Notes: generated from the sequence alone by a model not told the origin. A DNA stretch of 64,000 nucleotides from Fasciolopsis buskii (GCA_008360955.1 LUCM01007186.1:1-64000), one strand, 5' to 3'. Shown: positions 9,996 through 21,418, counted from the stretch's first letter. Numbers and translations: made by a program.

Positions 9996-12249
9996 AGAGT
10001 CAAGGGTTGGCCGAATATCTAAGAACACGATGGTCGTTGGACTTTGGAGAGTAAAACGGTGCTCTAACGGCTGTCAGAGGGTGAGGGTTTGATCGAAGCA
10101 TCCATGACGAGTGCGAAATTTGGCCTGTTGCTCACGAGTTTAGCCTATGGCTAGCGCAGTCACTGCAAAACCCTTTTAAAAATGGGGGTAACGGTTGACT
10201 CCACCCACGAGGATGGGACTTTCTTGGAGTACCAGATTTTCGAGAACAAAACTTGAAGTCCTCTGACTAATTCCGTTCTTCCATCTTTAAATAGAGCTGG
10301 AGAAAGCCCGTCGAAGCCAGGCGCTTTATGATGCCTTAAGGCTCGGATTTCCCTGAGTATCTCCGTCTCAGTTGATGGGTTTGTTGTAACAAGCCACTGG
10401 ACGCTTACCGGAATAGTTTCGGTAAGGGCTGACACAGAGGGTCAGCTAAACTGTGTCTGAACGTGCTCCGCTCAGCGTACAGGATGTTGCTGCATGTTGT
10501 AGATAGGCGAACCGTTGGCCTCACAGATCGTTTCACTCCAGTCTAATGTTTTCCCATTAGTAGCTCGGGTGAAGTGGAACAGTTTGCGTGAATTGCCCAT
10601 GACGGCAGCATGTTCCATCTCCGAAGCTCGTTGAGACCACCAGATCTCGCGGTCTCTACGCAAGCTTGCATTGAGTTCACGTCTCGTTGGGAGCCCTGCT
10701 TCATGACACTCGTTACCAGCCGAGATGGACTGGCGTGCGTCAAGAAAGCGCAAAGACTCAGCAGAAATCCAGGGTGGCGCAACGCGACGGGTTAGGCCAT
10801 AACTCACCAAGCCAGCGGACTGCGAGGCATTCTTGATAAGCGAGCAGTACTTATTGATTTTTTGAGTTAGGGGCAATCTCAGCTTTTTAGCGAGCGCGCT
10901 TCGAAAGATTGGTAGACGAGTCAGATGAGATAGCTTGTCGCAATCTTACTTACGCTGTAGCATGAGATTTGAGCGCCCACCAAAGCACATGGAGAACTTA
11001 GTGCATACCAATGCGTGGTCGGAGTCGAGGGATGTGCTCCAGTACGACCGGCAGTCTTGTAGACGGCCCCGCTATTTGTAGCTAATGGCGATGTGATCGA
11101 TTTGGTTCACCGTTGGCTCGAAGGTCATACTGGCGAGGAACAATCGATGGTCGCAGCGCAAAGCAGGCAACCGTTTCCCGTTTTTAGAACCACAGGAATG
11201 GAGACCAAAAGGGACTTAAGTGTGCCTTATTCGAGGACAGTCGACCTACTCGAGCATTCATGTATCCTACCAAAATCACGATGTCACCCCGCCTTGCTAT
11301 GTGTAGGCGGTGGTGCAGTTTTTGATAGAAAGTAAACTTCGCTGCATTTGGGCTGCAATCTGTGGGCGCGTGCGCGGAGATGACAGACAAGTTGCCTCTA
11401 TCAGAGCGATGGTTATTTTACCCTGGATGAAACTCTAAGTCGCATTGTGCATAGTCGGCTGTCAAGTGAGATCCAGCCAATTAGTGCAGCCTCATCCCCC
11501 TCCCTGAGAGCCACACCAGCAAAACCAGAAGCTGCAGCCTCAGGATCCCCCGATGAAACTTCATGGAAGGAATAGATGGGGATTTTAGCCGGATAACAGA
11601 GCTGGAGTCTTGAATACGAGTGTCTTGGATAGAACACACCTCAATGACTAGGGTCTCCGGCGCACGAGCTAGATACCCTTGTTCAACTACACGCATCAGT
11701 GTCCGTGCATTCGATGTGGTTAGTTTGAAAGGGTTTCGAGGACCAAAATTGCATCAGCCGGCGGTGGCGGTTTCCTTGAGATTTGGACGTTAGCGGAGGA
11801 GGAAAGCTAGAGAGCAGGAGTATGGCCAACTGAAGGTGCCGTGGAATGTCGGAAAACAAAGTTGGAGAGTAAGCTCACCACATGTTACTGGTTTTTAGTT
11901 GCTGGGGCAGGTGCCCAATAGGCATTTTGTTATTGTACGCTGTCAGTTTTTTTGACGATAAGCCTAGCTGATGCAGGCGAATTACAAATGTTAGGTACTT
12001 CTGATGCAGTGCTTTATCATCAGCGGGTGTTTTTGTGGCGCACAAGCTGGTCGACAGAATGCCAGAAATTACTAACTACCTTATGTCCTTGGGAATATTG
12101 ACGTAGGAGGCGGATTGTCTTTACAGATCCTGAGGACCAGGTTAGTTTTTGCTGAAACCTCACGTGCCTCTGGTGATGATGCAACACCAGTTTTTTCCTT
12201 AGAAACCCCGCCTACAGTGCCGTGGTGCACCTCTTACTGCTGAATGATT

Positions 12250-12545
12250 GAGGAGCATGGCCATTCCAGGTTCTTCAGTTAGGTCTCACGGGGTAGCTAT
12301 AAATCAAACGAAGTCTATTCGCATAAAGTTAGGGCCCTATTGGCGTCTAGCAGTTTGGGACATCTGGGGCATCAGCGCTACATCCAGTTGTCGATAAAAG
12401 TGCATTTTCTACTGCATTTGTAGGATCGGACGCAGAACCGTGACCGTTGCTAACGAATTCTATTTGTAGACTGTCAGTTTGAACACCGGAATCTTCGTAG
12501 TATTGGCAGAATATGATGGGAGAATTCTAATAGTTATATGCATAT
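12250..12545 (+). mobile_element. RTE-like LINE fragment (copy 4), sense
   Basis: A shifted frame reads SRGSYKSNEVYSHKVRALLA, SLGHLGHQRYIQLSIKVHF and then FEHRNLRSIGRI followed by a stop and WENSNS. This matches the block after the catalytic site in the other copies, for example EHRFLRSVGRIWWEN at 19105-19150. It covers only the reverse transcriptase thumb and C-terminal region, and runs into AT repeats at 12541. Confidence 0.7.
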
Positions 12546-12615
12546 ATATATATATATAATTTTGTTTACGCATCCAGATACTACTTCCTGCTTCTATATA
12601 TATATATGTATATCG
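12541..12615. repeat. Two (TA)n tracts around a LINE-derived segment
   Basis: (TA)n tracts at about 12541-12560 and 12596-12613 flank CATCCAGATACTACTT. The same 16 bases followed by TTCTATATATA occur in LINE copy 2 (minus strand near 8820-8860), so this belongs to the LINE 3' region. Confidence 0.8.
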
Positions 12616-13291
12616 GCTCAGAACTAACCGTAGCATTGGGACAGATTTCCTTTTGATTCGAAAATGGAAATATATGGTTCGAAAAATGAGCAACAGTCCA
12701 GGGTTCCTGGAGCCGTTTCACCGCATCTTTATTTGTGCATGCTGCATTCAATATGATTGTTCTATTTTCACCAATATAATCGGCTCATTGATTACCGAAT
12801 ATTGGTCCAAGAACACAGTGTAATTCCGGACAAAGTTATTTACAGCACATCAAACATAGACTGGAGCCAGTGATTTCCCTGCTACAAGTTTTATTTAAAA
12901 GGTTAGGAGCATAGGTTTCGGCGGCGTATCTGTGACTGTTCTGTGTATGTACACATGCATTCTGCGATCATCGTGATACGGTGAATCTAGCCACTCTCAA
13001 ACTCTATCCTAACTATGCAAACAACGTGAATGGATCAACAGTTTCCTCTTGTTTCAGTGACAAAATTCTTCACTGTTTTTTGTCGTTGTTCGATTCATTC
13101 GTATAACTATTCATTCATTTCACTCTCTGTCCATTTTTCTTTGGGGGTTTTCTACTGTCTAAAGCTATCGTATTGACTGTAGTATGCACATTTACAAATA
13201 CAACAAGCTATTCCCGCCTGTATAGAAAAAACCTTTGGTTTGGGATTCCTTATTCACTGTCGTTTTTCGTTTGGCACCATATACCGGTAAC

Positions 13292-13335
13292 AATTATTAT
13301 TATAATTATAATTATAATTATAATTATTATTATTA

Positions 13336-13374
<39 letters not shown>
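13292..13374. repeat. (TAA/TTA)n trinucleotide microsatellite
   Basis: About 83 bp of ATT and AAT triplets, starting with an ATTATA-type imperfect part and ending in a pure TTA run. Confidence 0.95.
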
Positions 13375-13554
13375 GTGATTCACGTTCTTCAACGTCTACT
13401 AGCAGTTACAGTCGTATTTCAAATTTAAATAAGAGCGACGGTAACGTTGACTTTTTTACACAACACAATCTTTTCACTTTTGTCCAGAGTGAATTTTAGT
13501 AAAATGGGTAAATCTCATAATTAAATGATATTATAAAGGAGGTTCCGTATGCGG

Positions 13555-13700
13555 AACACTTAAGTGAAACTCAGGCTGTTGACTTTGCTTTTAAAAATAA
13601 AGACTGTAAGCTTCTGGAAAAGCGGTAAGGGGAAGAGTGTTCCAGAGCTTTGCAGCCCCGGGAATAAAAGAGGACTGAAAGTCTAACATCTAGGGACAAA
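13555..13700 (-). mobile_element. 3' end of a second LINE type (Jockey/CR1-like RT tail)
   Basis: The minus strand reads SFIPGAAKLWNTLP then LTAFPEAYSLYFFK and SKVNSLSF across one frameshift. This is the conserved C-terminal tail of Jockey/CR1-group LINE reverse transcriptases (FF-R-A-LWN-LP, then F-K-SF-K). The RTE-like copies in this window lack such a tail, so it is a different family. Upstream on the minus strand, up to about 13950, decays beyond confident reading. Confidence 0.6.
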
Positions 13701-14023
13701 GACTTGATGAAAATGACTGGTTACCTAAAAACGAGAACAAGAGAAGGTCGTGAGTAAGGGGACTGCCGAAGCAAGTTCTGAAGGACAGAAACCAAAACAA
13801 TGACGATAAGAAAAGATAGTGAAGCAGATGCCCAGCAATGAGCAAGTGATTTCAGATCCGGAATTCACGAAAGGACTAATGATCAGCCGAATGGCCTCTC
13901 CTTAGACCTGGTCAAAAATGGAAGTACCGATAGGCTTCGTTCTACACAGTTATCCGCGTGTCGATCGGATTTGATCTTTGTGTGTGAAAGCATATGTGCC
14001 GGTGTAACAAAACGTTTGTCACG

Positions 14024-14025
<2 letters not shown>

Positions 14026-14063
<38 letters not shown>
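14026..14063. repeat. (AT)19 microsatellite near the exon 3 acceptor
   Basis: A pure AT dinucleotide tract ending 58 bp before the AG of the intron 2 acceptor at 14120-14121. Confidence 0.95.
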
Positions 14064-14064
<1 letters not shown>

Positions 14065-14121
14065 CGTTCTTTATGCATGTCCTTTGTAATTGCAAATTCT
14101 TCCATTTTTTGCATTCCACAG

Positions 14122-14207
14122 TGTGTCCTGCCAACTGGGAACCAAACAGTCCAACAATCAAACCGGACGTCCAAGGTGCAAAGGACTATTTTAATAAAGT
14201 GCACTAG
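14122..14207 (+). CDS. PRDX3: Mitochondrial typical 2-Cys peroxiredoxin (Prx3), exon 3 (terminal)
   Basis: This exon completes codon 194 (G|TG) and encodes [16 protein letters not shown] then [12 protein letters not shown] and a TAG stop at 14205-14207. VCPANW carries the resolving cysteine, Cys195, which forms the intersubunit disulfide with Cys74. DYFNK supplies the C-terminal YF motif typical of hyperoxidation-sensitive enzymes. The acceptor is CATTCCACAG with a preceding T-rich tract. Frame, phase and motif order all fit exons 1 and 2. The total of 221 residues is normal for a mitochondrial 2-Cys enzyme with a short leader. Confidence 0.95.
14193..14198 (+). terminator. AATAAA poly(A) signal overlapping the last Prx3 codons
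   Basis: AATAAA lies within the Asn-Lys codons just before the stop. If used, cleavage 10-30 bases downstream would leave a very short 3' UTR. An alternative AATAAA occurs at 14593-14598. Which one is used cannot be told from sequence. Confidence 0.4.
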
Positions 14208-15799
14208 CTTATTGATTTATAGATCTCACTGATGCTGCTGAAATCACCGTTCTTTGCTCATCATGATAGTCATTCACTCTACCTCGCTTTACGATTAGTA
14301 CTTTCCTGTGTCTTTATATATAGCACTTGATTTATCGGACTCGTTTTTTTCGTAATCGGTGGGCGCCTTAAAAACCGTGCCAGTTAGCGACGTGCTGATC
14401 GGGGATCGTTCGTCCAGCTGGGCAAATTCAGTGTCGATATGTTGTGACATCGTGAATTTTGTGAAGCAATTTATGAATTTTGTGCAGCTGGCTTGGACTC
14501 AAGCAAAACTACTGATCCATTTTCGCAACTTCTTAGTTGCATTTAGGCAAACCTATCCGCGGAAATTTTTCGAATCTCTCGGGTTTCGATTGAATAAATC
14601 ATCCATAGTTTTGTTTTTCAGAGGGGTAAATTGTACCCCCACACAAAATTTTTCCACCGATTTTTGCTATTCTGATGCTTTCGATTTCCCCAGTATATTT
14701 TACCACTTCTTAAAGAGATCCTTTTTACCCGTACTACCATATTTCATAAATAATGTTTAGTGACCGGTATATCGCATAGTATGTAGCGTTCGTCTGTGAC
14801 AACTTTTTCGGACTCACTTGTATGGTCTAATCTAGTCTTGTGGTCATGCTACAGCCATTATAATTTGGTTACTTCGATGCACTCTGTCAGGTGGCCCTTG
14901 GGAAACTGCGCTTTGAAAGTGTAAACAAAGATACCTGCCGCTTAGGTGACCACAGAAATTTTATCCTGCATTGAAACATGTCCACTGCGAATAATAGTTC
15001 GATAGATTTTCCCGTTATCTTATTGATGTGAAAAATTCTGCTGTTTTAGTCTATGCGTAAGGAATTACTGCTAAGCTAATTAAAGGCAAAAGTCACCTCA
15101 GCTAACAATCAAGCAACTGACAGTCAATTTTGATTCAGGATGCTTTCTCTGCCAGCCATCGGGCGAACTCACAGTGCGTATATCCTAACATGGTATTCTC
15201 TCAATAAGGACTTGAAAATCAAATCAGACGCCGTCATTCGTTCACAAAGCTTTCTTACCAGAGTTTGGTAGGGGGAATGAAGCTCACATAGTTGTCAAGG
15301 CACAGTTCAAGTTTTGATCTCTTATTTATCGACTATACGAATCAGCAAGACATGCGCGCTATCAGCCGAGCCATATTAATGGGGAAACGTTCGGATGTCA
15401 GCCAAGATTTGATTCGGTCATCCATAAAAATATGCATTCGCAGTGAGGCTACACCTTGCGGTAGTTCGACGGCTCGCGCACCTCCATGACCCAAACAGCT
15501 ATACAGGATGGCTTACTTTAAGCCAAAGATTAAACCGTGCCTGAAGGGTCGACGAGTACAGGCATGAAGAGGTAGTCTCTTGTTCACCCATTTTCGGAAT
15601 AGATTTTAGCTGACAACTCACTAGTAGCAAGCGATTGGGAGAATAAGATAGGTTTCCACTCAGCCAGTCCTCATTGCCTTGGAACTGTTTCTTGTTAGAA
15701 CCAGTATATGGGTAAAAACTAGTCATTCTTTTACTTAGCTCCCAGCCTCCTCAGCAGTACTTGCTACCGTCTTTCTTGAATTGCCAAACAAAAAAAATG
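14208..15799. other. Downstream of Prx3; nothing recognised apart from a possible 3' UTR
   Basis: The first few hundred bases may be Prx3 3' UTR, with AATAAA at 14593-14598. The 133-codon open frame starting near 14359 matches nothing I know and has no splice or motif support. The rest holds no clear repeat or gene. Confidence 0.4.
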
Positions 15800-17115
15800 C
15801 CATACTGCGCCGGTTGTCCCGCATGCTATCGAGAGCGGCTCTGCCCAGTGCGTCAAGTGGGGTAGGTTGTTATAAAGGTGTTACTCCTCAGAAGTATCGT
15901 GCTAGTTCAACAATCCACTGCCTTGTGGGTCAGGCTTTTGAGTTAAACGCCTCGGTTCATATTTCCAAAGGACTTTCTGCGGTTTGGGGAGCTGTGGGTG
16001 TATTGCTCGCTCAAACACCGGGCGCTTTTTGTGGGAGATCTTACCAACCTTCGTTCTCTCGATTTATAGACCGTTCGAGATGCTACAAATGATTGAGGCT
16101 CGGGACCGCTGACTAGAGAATGAACAACTGCGCTCACCGGGCAGACATTGCGTCGTATGCAAACTTGCTGATGATGCACTTTATGTGGAACGTGGACATG
16201 AGGGCACAAACCGTATGTTACACACGTTTAACTGTGTCCATCCAAATGTGCACTTGACACTAGAAGAAAGGGACCCTAGTTTACTGTACTTACGGGTGTT
16301 TGCTTATATATCGTTCGTCGGGAGAGCTGATCTGTTCAGTTATCCGTTTATAGAAAAGCAATCTGGGATGCACGGTACATCTATTTTCATTACTTCGTGG
16401 CATCAAAAATGAAGAGAAACCTAACTTGTTGTTTAGTCGATCGAGCAAGAAAATAATGTACGGACGACACAACTGAAAATGAACTTCACTTTCCGGGGGC
16501 GTATCCGTACAAGATGGATATTCCGAATGGTTTATAAATAAAGGGAGAATGCGAATGAAGCCGAAAAGAAATCGGAGCAATGACGGGACTCGCATGTGCT
16601 TGTTTACCTTTCAAAGTTGGCAAAGAGGTAGGAGTTATTCAGTGAGGTCTGTCAAATGCAATCACCAGGACATTGTTCGCTGCACAATCGAAAATTATAT
16701 TCGCTATTAACCCGTTCATGTTTCCAAATAAAGGACAGATTCGCAGACTGCAGCATCATTCGGTGTGTATTCATCCACCTGTTCCTGTGGAATTAGGTGT
16801 ATTTGCGCAAGATCAGGCGTCTGTCCGATCCAGTTCATGGACATCAACTGGCTTCGTCGAGTGCAAGGGGATTAAGCTCTTTATTAGCGTGGTATGTTCG
16901 CACTTTGTCGTATCGAAGCATCCAGTGAGCGTGATAAAAGTTACGACGGTAGGAGCAGACATTCGAGAACTGTCAATTGTTGCATCTTACACACAACCGA
17001 AGCCGTATAAATCCGTTTGTAAAGCCTTTTCTGTGTACTCAGAAGTAATTTGTTCAGAGGCAGAAAACTCCTTGGCTCGCTTTTCATCCTCCGGCAAATG
17101 GTTTGCAATCTGATC
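15800..17115 (+). mobile_element. Penelope-like element relic (reverse transcriptase plus GIY-YIG region)
   Basis: Across several frameshifts the plus strand reads FELNASVHISKGLS, like the FxFxG.xYxQ..G.xMGSP block of Penelope-like RTs. The catalytic box follows as KLADDALYVERGHEG (LADD at 16164-16175), then TFNCVHPNVHLTLEER (near 16225-16270). Next come SVQLSVYRKAIWDARYIYF, KMKRNLTCCLVDRARKI and GYSEWFINKGRMRM. The order and spelling match Penelope-like elements: NS.HPNI.FT.E, VYRK.TWT..Y, KRNLV..L.DRA. Near 16755-16860 a TCSCGIRCICARS stretch corresponds to the FTCSCGA.YIGRT start of the GIY-YIG endonuclease. Stops and frameshifts make it inactive. The 5' end is not defined. Confidence 0.8.
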
Positions 17116-17239
17116 GTTGTGGGGGTTAGAAGGCGTACACTGAGTTATGTATATATATAATCTTCACATACACAGTCTTTAAGATGTGAACTATTGTTGC
17201 CGCAAACCCACTATTTCCGTGAATTATTTGCAATCATAC

Positions 17240-19420
17240 TGTTATGCATTAGGAATAACTGAAAACGGATTCGTTTGCCAACTTTTTGTTTTCAATATTT
17301 TGTATGAGAATTTTCAAACAATCGATCATTATGGCCCATGTATGTGGACTCAGATCACGCCTTGGTCCGAGCTTGTTTTTATTTGCGTCTAGTCTATGAT
17401 CGCCTCAGCACCAGAACTACGCGTCTCGCACGGCTTGTAGGTGGTAACCGCTGAATTTGGCTCCACTCGGAGCTCTCGACGCTGTTGTCATCACAATCAA
17501 GTGACTAGCATTCCGGCTAGCAATATGAGCAGATCAAAGAAGCCAGAAACAGCGGCATCCGTTATTCAAGACTAGGTGATGTGCAGCTCGAAGAAGGGGA
17601 TTTTATTGACCGCATTTGTTCTGTCGGATGCCTACAGATCCATCGCTCGTATGCCACATTCCTTGAGACCCGCAACTCAGTGAGGCATTAGCTCTTCAGG
17701 TGCGTAATAAGCGAATGAGAACAGTGGGGCATAAGAAAATAGAGGGAAACGGAAAAAGCTGTGGCTATGAGAGTACCTGGAATCTTTATCGATTGATTGG
17801 CAAAACTGGTCCATTAAAGTCAAGTGCCAGATGACGAAACAATCCGACAGATCGCTGATTCGTCACCGGGAGCCTTAGCTGAGGCTTGCAGCGGAGCACT
17901 GTATGGAGCAGTTCAATTGGCTTAATTGGGCAGTGATGCTTCCACCTAAATCTGCAAGCGAATTAATGCAAACAGATACTAGACCTCCATCAGAATTGAA
18001 GTTTGTCCTTGAGATAGATTTTCTGAAAAAGCCTGAGGCAATTGGACCGGGTTTGCCGTCTCCTTTCTTCTTCAAGGCCGATGGCAGAGCATTAGTCAGA
18101 GTCAACAAAACTCCTGGTATCAATCTGGGTAAGGAAACAGATCCCTATGACTGATATAGATCAGTGATTAATTCCATTCCTAAGAAAATCGATAGGTCTT
18201 CTATTGAAAGTCAGGGAAATTAGATTGGTAAGTGTCGCTTGTAAGCTGCTTGTGGGCATTATTCTGCGCCGATTTTCCGGTACTCGCATGAAGCATGCGG
18301 ATGAGGATCAATCTAGATCAGGTCAGCATTGTGTTGATCAAATCTCTACTTTCAGCAACCCTTGGGACACAGCTACACCTTCCGTAAACTCGCGATCTCG
18401 GCCTTCCTTGATGTGAAAGTAGTGTTCAACTCAGTCGACCCTGCAATTCCACATCGTTGCCTCATTGAAAGGTGTCCCAGAGAAATTCATTTCTTAATAT
18501 GTGTCCCAACCTCCAAAGCCGGGTTCGTGCTGCCATCTTCCACCCGCGAGAGGTGGTGCTCATCAAGACTGCCCTCTTTAGACTTTTCTCAGTTTTGTGT
18601 CACTGAGATGGGTATGGAGGTAGCTGGATCCTTTTGTGAGAATAGTGTCATTGATATCTGCTCAGAACGGAACGTGTATGAATATGCGGACGATGTTTTA
18701 GTACTGGGTGAGGATCCAACCAAATTGTAAATTTTCTTCCATCGTCTGAACGATAGTGTACGTATGTTTGGGATGCATCCTGCACCTTCAAATTATGAAA
18801 TGCTGTTGCATGATTGGATTTGGTCGAAACCTGGACCTAGTTCTCGGAAGGAAAGAATTAAATAAACTAGATAGGTTCAATTGCATGGGTAATTGTCTTA
18901 CCTGGTGCTCTTGCACCGAATTAAGTTTTTTACCCATATAGAAGGCTGAACTGGGACTCACCAACTAAGGTAATCTATGGCCTCTGCTTGGCATCCGGTT
19001 GTCCATCAAAAGATCGAGTTTACACAGCAGCAGTGAGATCGGCACTGCTCTATGACTCAGAAAAGTGACTTTTAAAAACGGGAAATGTGAGATGTGCGGT
19101 ATTTGAACACCGTTTTCTTAGAAGTGTCGGTAGAATATGGTGGGAGAATTAATTTAGTAATGCAGAGGGGTAGACGTAAAATATTGAGCCCCAGGGTTCA
19201 ATCTTTAGAAGAATCACTGAATCAGAATTGGTGAGGGCGATTGTTTTGCACATTCCCAAGGAACGGGTGTCTCCTCGTAAGCGGTTCTCCAAGACAGGTG
19301 ATGTTTGGTGGATGATCCAAAGTGATCAAACGATAGCATGGCAGAAAGACCTGAAAACCTGTTATGTTTCCAAGTTTTGTTGGTCTATGCACACACTGAA
19401 GCACAAGGCACAAGTGCTAG
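17240..19420 (+). mobile_element. RTE-like LINE copy 3, degenerate
   Basis: It starts within the endonuclease: NGFVCQLFVFN, then IDHY and, in another frame, DSDHALVRACFYLRL near 17346-17390. The reverse transcriptase follows with PPSELKFVLEIDFLKKPEAI near 17985-18045, QHCVDQISTF, AFLDVKVVFNSVDPA near 18400-18440 and YADD at 18683-18694. The thumb region reads AAVRSALLYDSEK and EHRFLRSVGRIWWEN near 19030-19150. The last recognised piece is TIAWQKDLKT near 19330-19360. The 5' end is truncated and an internal deletion lies between IDHY and DSDHALV. Stops and frameshifts are frequent. Confidence 0.85.
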
Positions 19421-19849
19421 AGGCGTACGAGAGCACAGGAGCACACAGCCCGTGGCACACAAATACACAGGTTGGAAACAAAAGTTCGGGTTCAAGACTC
19501 GAAGCCCGTAGTCGCACAACGAATGGGATTCTACTCGAAATGTTTGTTCTAGATGGTGCTTCAAATTATTACCTTGCGGTGGATTGCTTAACGTTTATCG
19601 ACTTCTTTTTATTCTCTGCACAGACAGTGCTGGGAGTTGACAACTAAAACCGAAGCACTGGTGCAAAGTAAGTGACTAAAAAGTGTAAACTGAAGTTTGC
19701 CTGATATTCAAAACGAAGACTATAACAAGCGATCTCAAATTGCTTAACTGGACCATGGGCTAAATTCACGGAGGTATTCGTCGGTGTTAAATTTCAAGGT
19801 TTTCGAGATCTTTTGCCACCAAATGAGATTCTTGACTGATGATATTTTT

Positions 19850-19890
19850 ATTCGACGTTTCAATCGAATTTCATGCTATCTGAAGAAGTG
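19850..19890 (-). ncRNA. Hammerhead-like core remnant
   Basis: The minus strand reads CAGATAGCATG, then GATTGAAACGTCGAATAA. It shares GATAGC...GAT[CT]GAAACGTC with the minus-strand remnant at 33745-33780, so both are probably the same element type. The CUGANGA half of the core is not preserved, so only the GAAAC side and spacing suggest a hammerhead. Confidence 0.18.
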
Positions 19891-20634
19891 GGATCGTTGT
19901 AACAAGCTTGAGTTTTTAAATTACGGCGATATGTGTGCATTGGAAAGTCTTCTAGCGAAGATCATTATCCAACTCAACGGTGGTCATTTGTGTCGGTCTT
20001 TTTATGAAATCCATTTGCGAAGTGTTACACTTCCGTGATTCAGTACGCACTTAACGCAGAAGACATTTTCCCACCTTCCAAGTTTTCCATGATTGGTTGG
20101 CGTGTATCAAACTGCCTGGTCGCATCACACGAGCTCTTGGATGGTACCCGGACAGGTTTGTTTATGAGTATTGAAATGAGCGGTATTGTTTTTAGTGTTC
20201 ACTAGCCATGCTAATACTGTTCGGATTTCTTAGCCGTTTATTTAATCAGTAGGGATTTGGATGGGCGTCTGTCAATCATTCCGGGGGTCCTGCGGTTGCG
20301 TAATTTGAGTAGGGTAACCTTAGTGTCCACGAAATTCGCAATGTAAAATTCAATAGCGGTCTACCTCCTCTAGCCCAACCGTGCACGACGCTTTAATGTT
20401 TCCTCCTCATGAGATCATAGCAAAAGTAACAGGTTGATAATTACGCTGGATGAATTCAATGGCCGCCGCTCGAAACAGCTCGTTCTGCCGTGGTTTATTG
20501 ATTAAGTCTTAACATTCGACCGTTTCTTATGCTTACTGCAGAATCTCACACCAACTTAAGTCATATGTTCACAACATGGCTTTGCTCTCATAGACGATAC
20601 TAAGAGGTCGATTATTAAATTGACTGATCATAGT

Positions 20635-20662
20635 TTATATATACATATATATATGTATACAT
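20635..20662. repeat. AT-rich palindromic simple repeat
   Basis: TATATATACATATATATATG followed by TATACATA, an imperfect (TA)n tract with near-dyad symmetry. Confidence 0.7.
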
Positions 20663-21401
20663 AGTACCAAAGCAGCATCGGAAACAAAACGATTACAGAA
20701 GAGACAAGTGATGATACTTGTTAGCAAGAATTGTCACATTATTTTGACTAATTTTACCAAATACGTTTTGACGGTTTTCTGCCAGGAAGTTTAAACAAGC
20801 CGCATAACATTCGCGCCTTCGATTTTCGCGCCTTCGATATATCAGCGTCCATAGCCAACAACAATGGTTATCATTTGAACCCAAGACAGATAGACCGGAA
20901 GCACCAGCCAATGCAGCTAAGACAAGTGGTAACATGAGCGTTTCGCCAACTCTTCCAGCTTTGATTAGAAAATCAAGAAAAGGTACAATGAGGTGGCAGT
21001 AGGTCCGTAGATGTTAGTGGGTTGTGGAGACCTATAAGTAATCCAAAATGAATACACTGACATTGTTTGAAGTAAAAACCGTAAAAAGACAGTATGTTAG
21101 TGGTGTAGTTATTTAATGCACTGTAAACAGTAACTTACTTCGGACAAGGCAGTACCACCTGCTAGAATGATGATTGAATGAAAAGCCACCATATACCCTC
21201 AGCATTCCTCAGTTAGGTTAGGCTGTCCGGTTCAATATACACGTAGAGTTTTAAGGAGAGTCCACAGTAAAATTGAACATTTCGTCCATTTTGTCCACTG
21301 TTTATGTCCTGTAGTCACACAGGAAACAAAATCAAAACAGTTGTTTTGGAAAATTTCAGGCGTTCCAGGGAACAGAGCTGTTACTTACACTGAAGTGGTT
21401 G

Positions 21402-21418
21402 GTGTGTGTGTGTGTGTG
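21402..21418 (+). repeat. (GT)n followed by (GA)n
   Basis: A GTGTGTGT run grading into GAGAGAGGGAGGG, a compound dinucleotide tract. Confidence 0.85.

Larger units (their letters stand above)
8835..11765 (-). mobile_element. RTE-like LINE copy 2, nearly full length, antisense in Prx3 intron 2
   Basis: Reading the minus strand from 11765, the endonuclease starts at KLTTSNVRTL. It continues through IQDTRIQDSSSVIRLKSP, LIGWISLDSRLCTMRL and SAHAPTDCSPNA (near 11360) to a DSDHAL-type motif near 11010. The reverse transcriptase follows, with HHKAPGFDGLSPALFKDG near 10330 and VPSSWVESTVTPIFK near 10190. A palm segment, TIVFLDIR, is cut by an insert at 9773-9995 and resumes as AFDSVDRSALW. The catalytic box is YPDD (9474-9485) rather than YADD. 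The end is CLRSI-like at 9050, then MPVHRLPFRAGQGWKKRLGG near 8840-8910. About 2.9 kb including the insert fits RTE elements. Frameshifts and stops show it is dead. Confidence 0.88.
6974..14121 (+). other. PRDX3: Peroxiredoxin intron 2 (7.1 kb, transposon-loaded)
   Basis: The 7148-bp intron begins GTGAGT, ends TTCCACAG and is phase 1. It holds a SINE (about 7170-7290, minus), a nearly full-length antisense LINE (8835-11765) with a nested palindromic insert, a LINE fragment (12250-12545, plus), the tail of another LINE (13555-13700, minus) and three simple repeats. I see no host coding sequence in it. The stretches 7300-8640 and 11770-12240 hold nothing I recognise. Confidence 0.85.

Noticed and set aside
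13300..13499. 108-codon frame rich in Ile and Tyr
   Set aside because: It is the translation of the trinucleotide microsatellite at 13292-13374.
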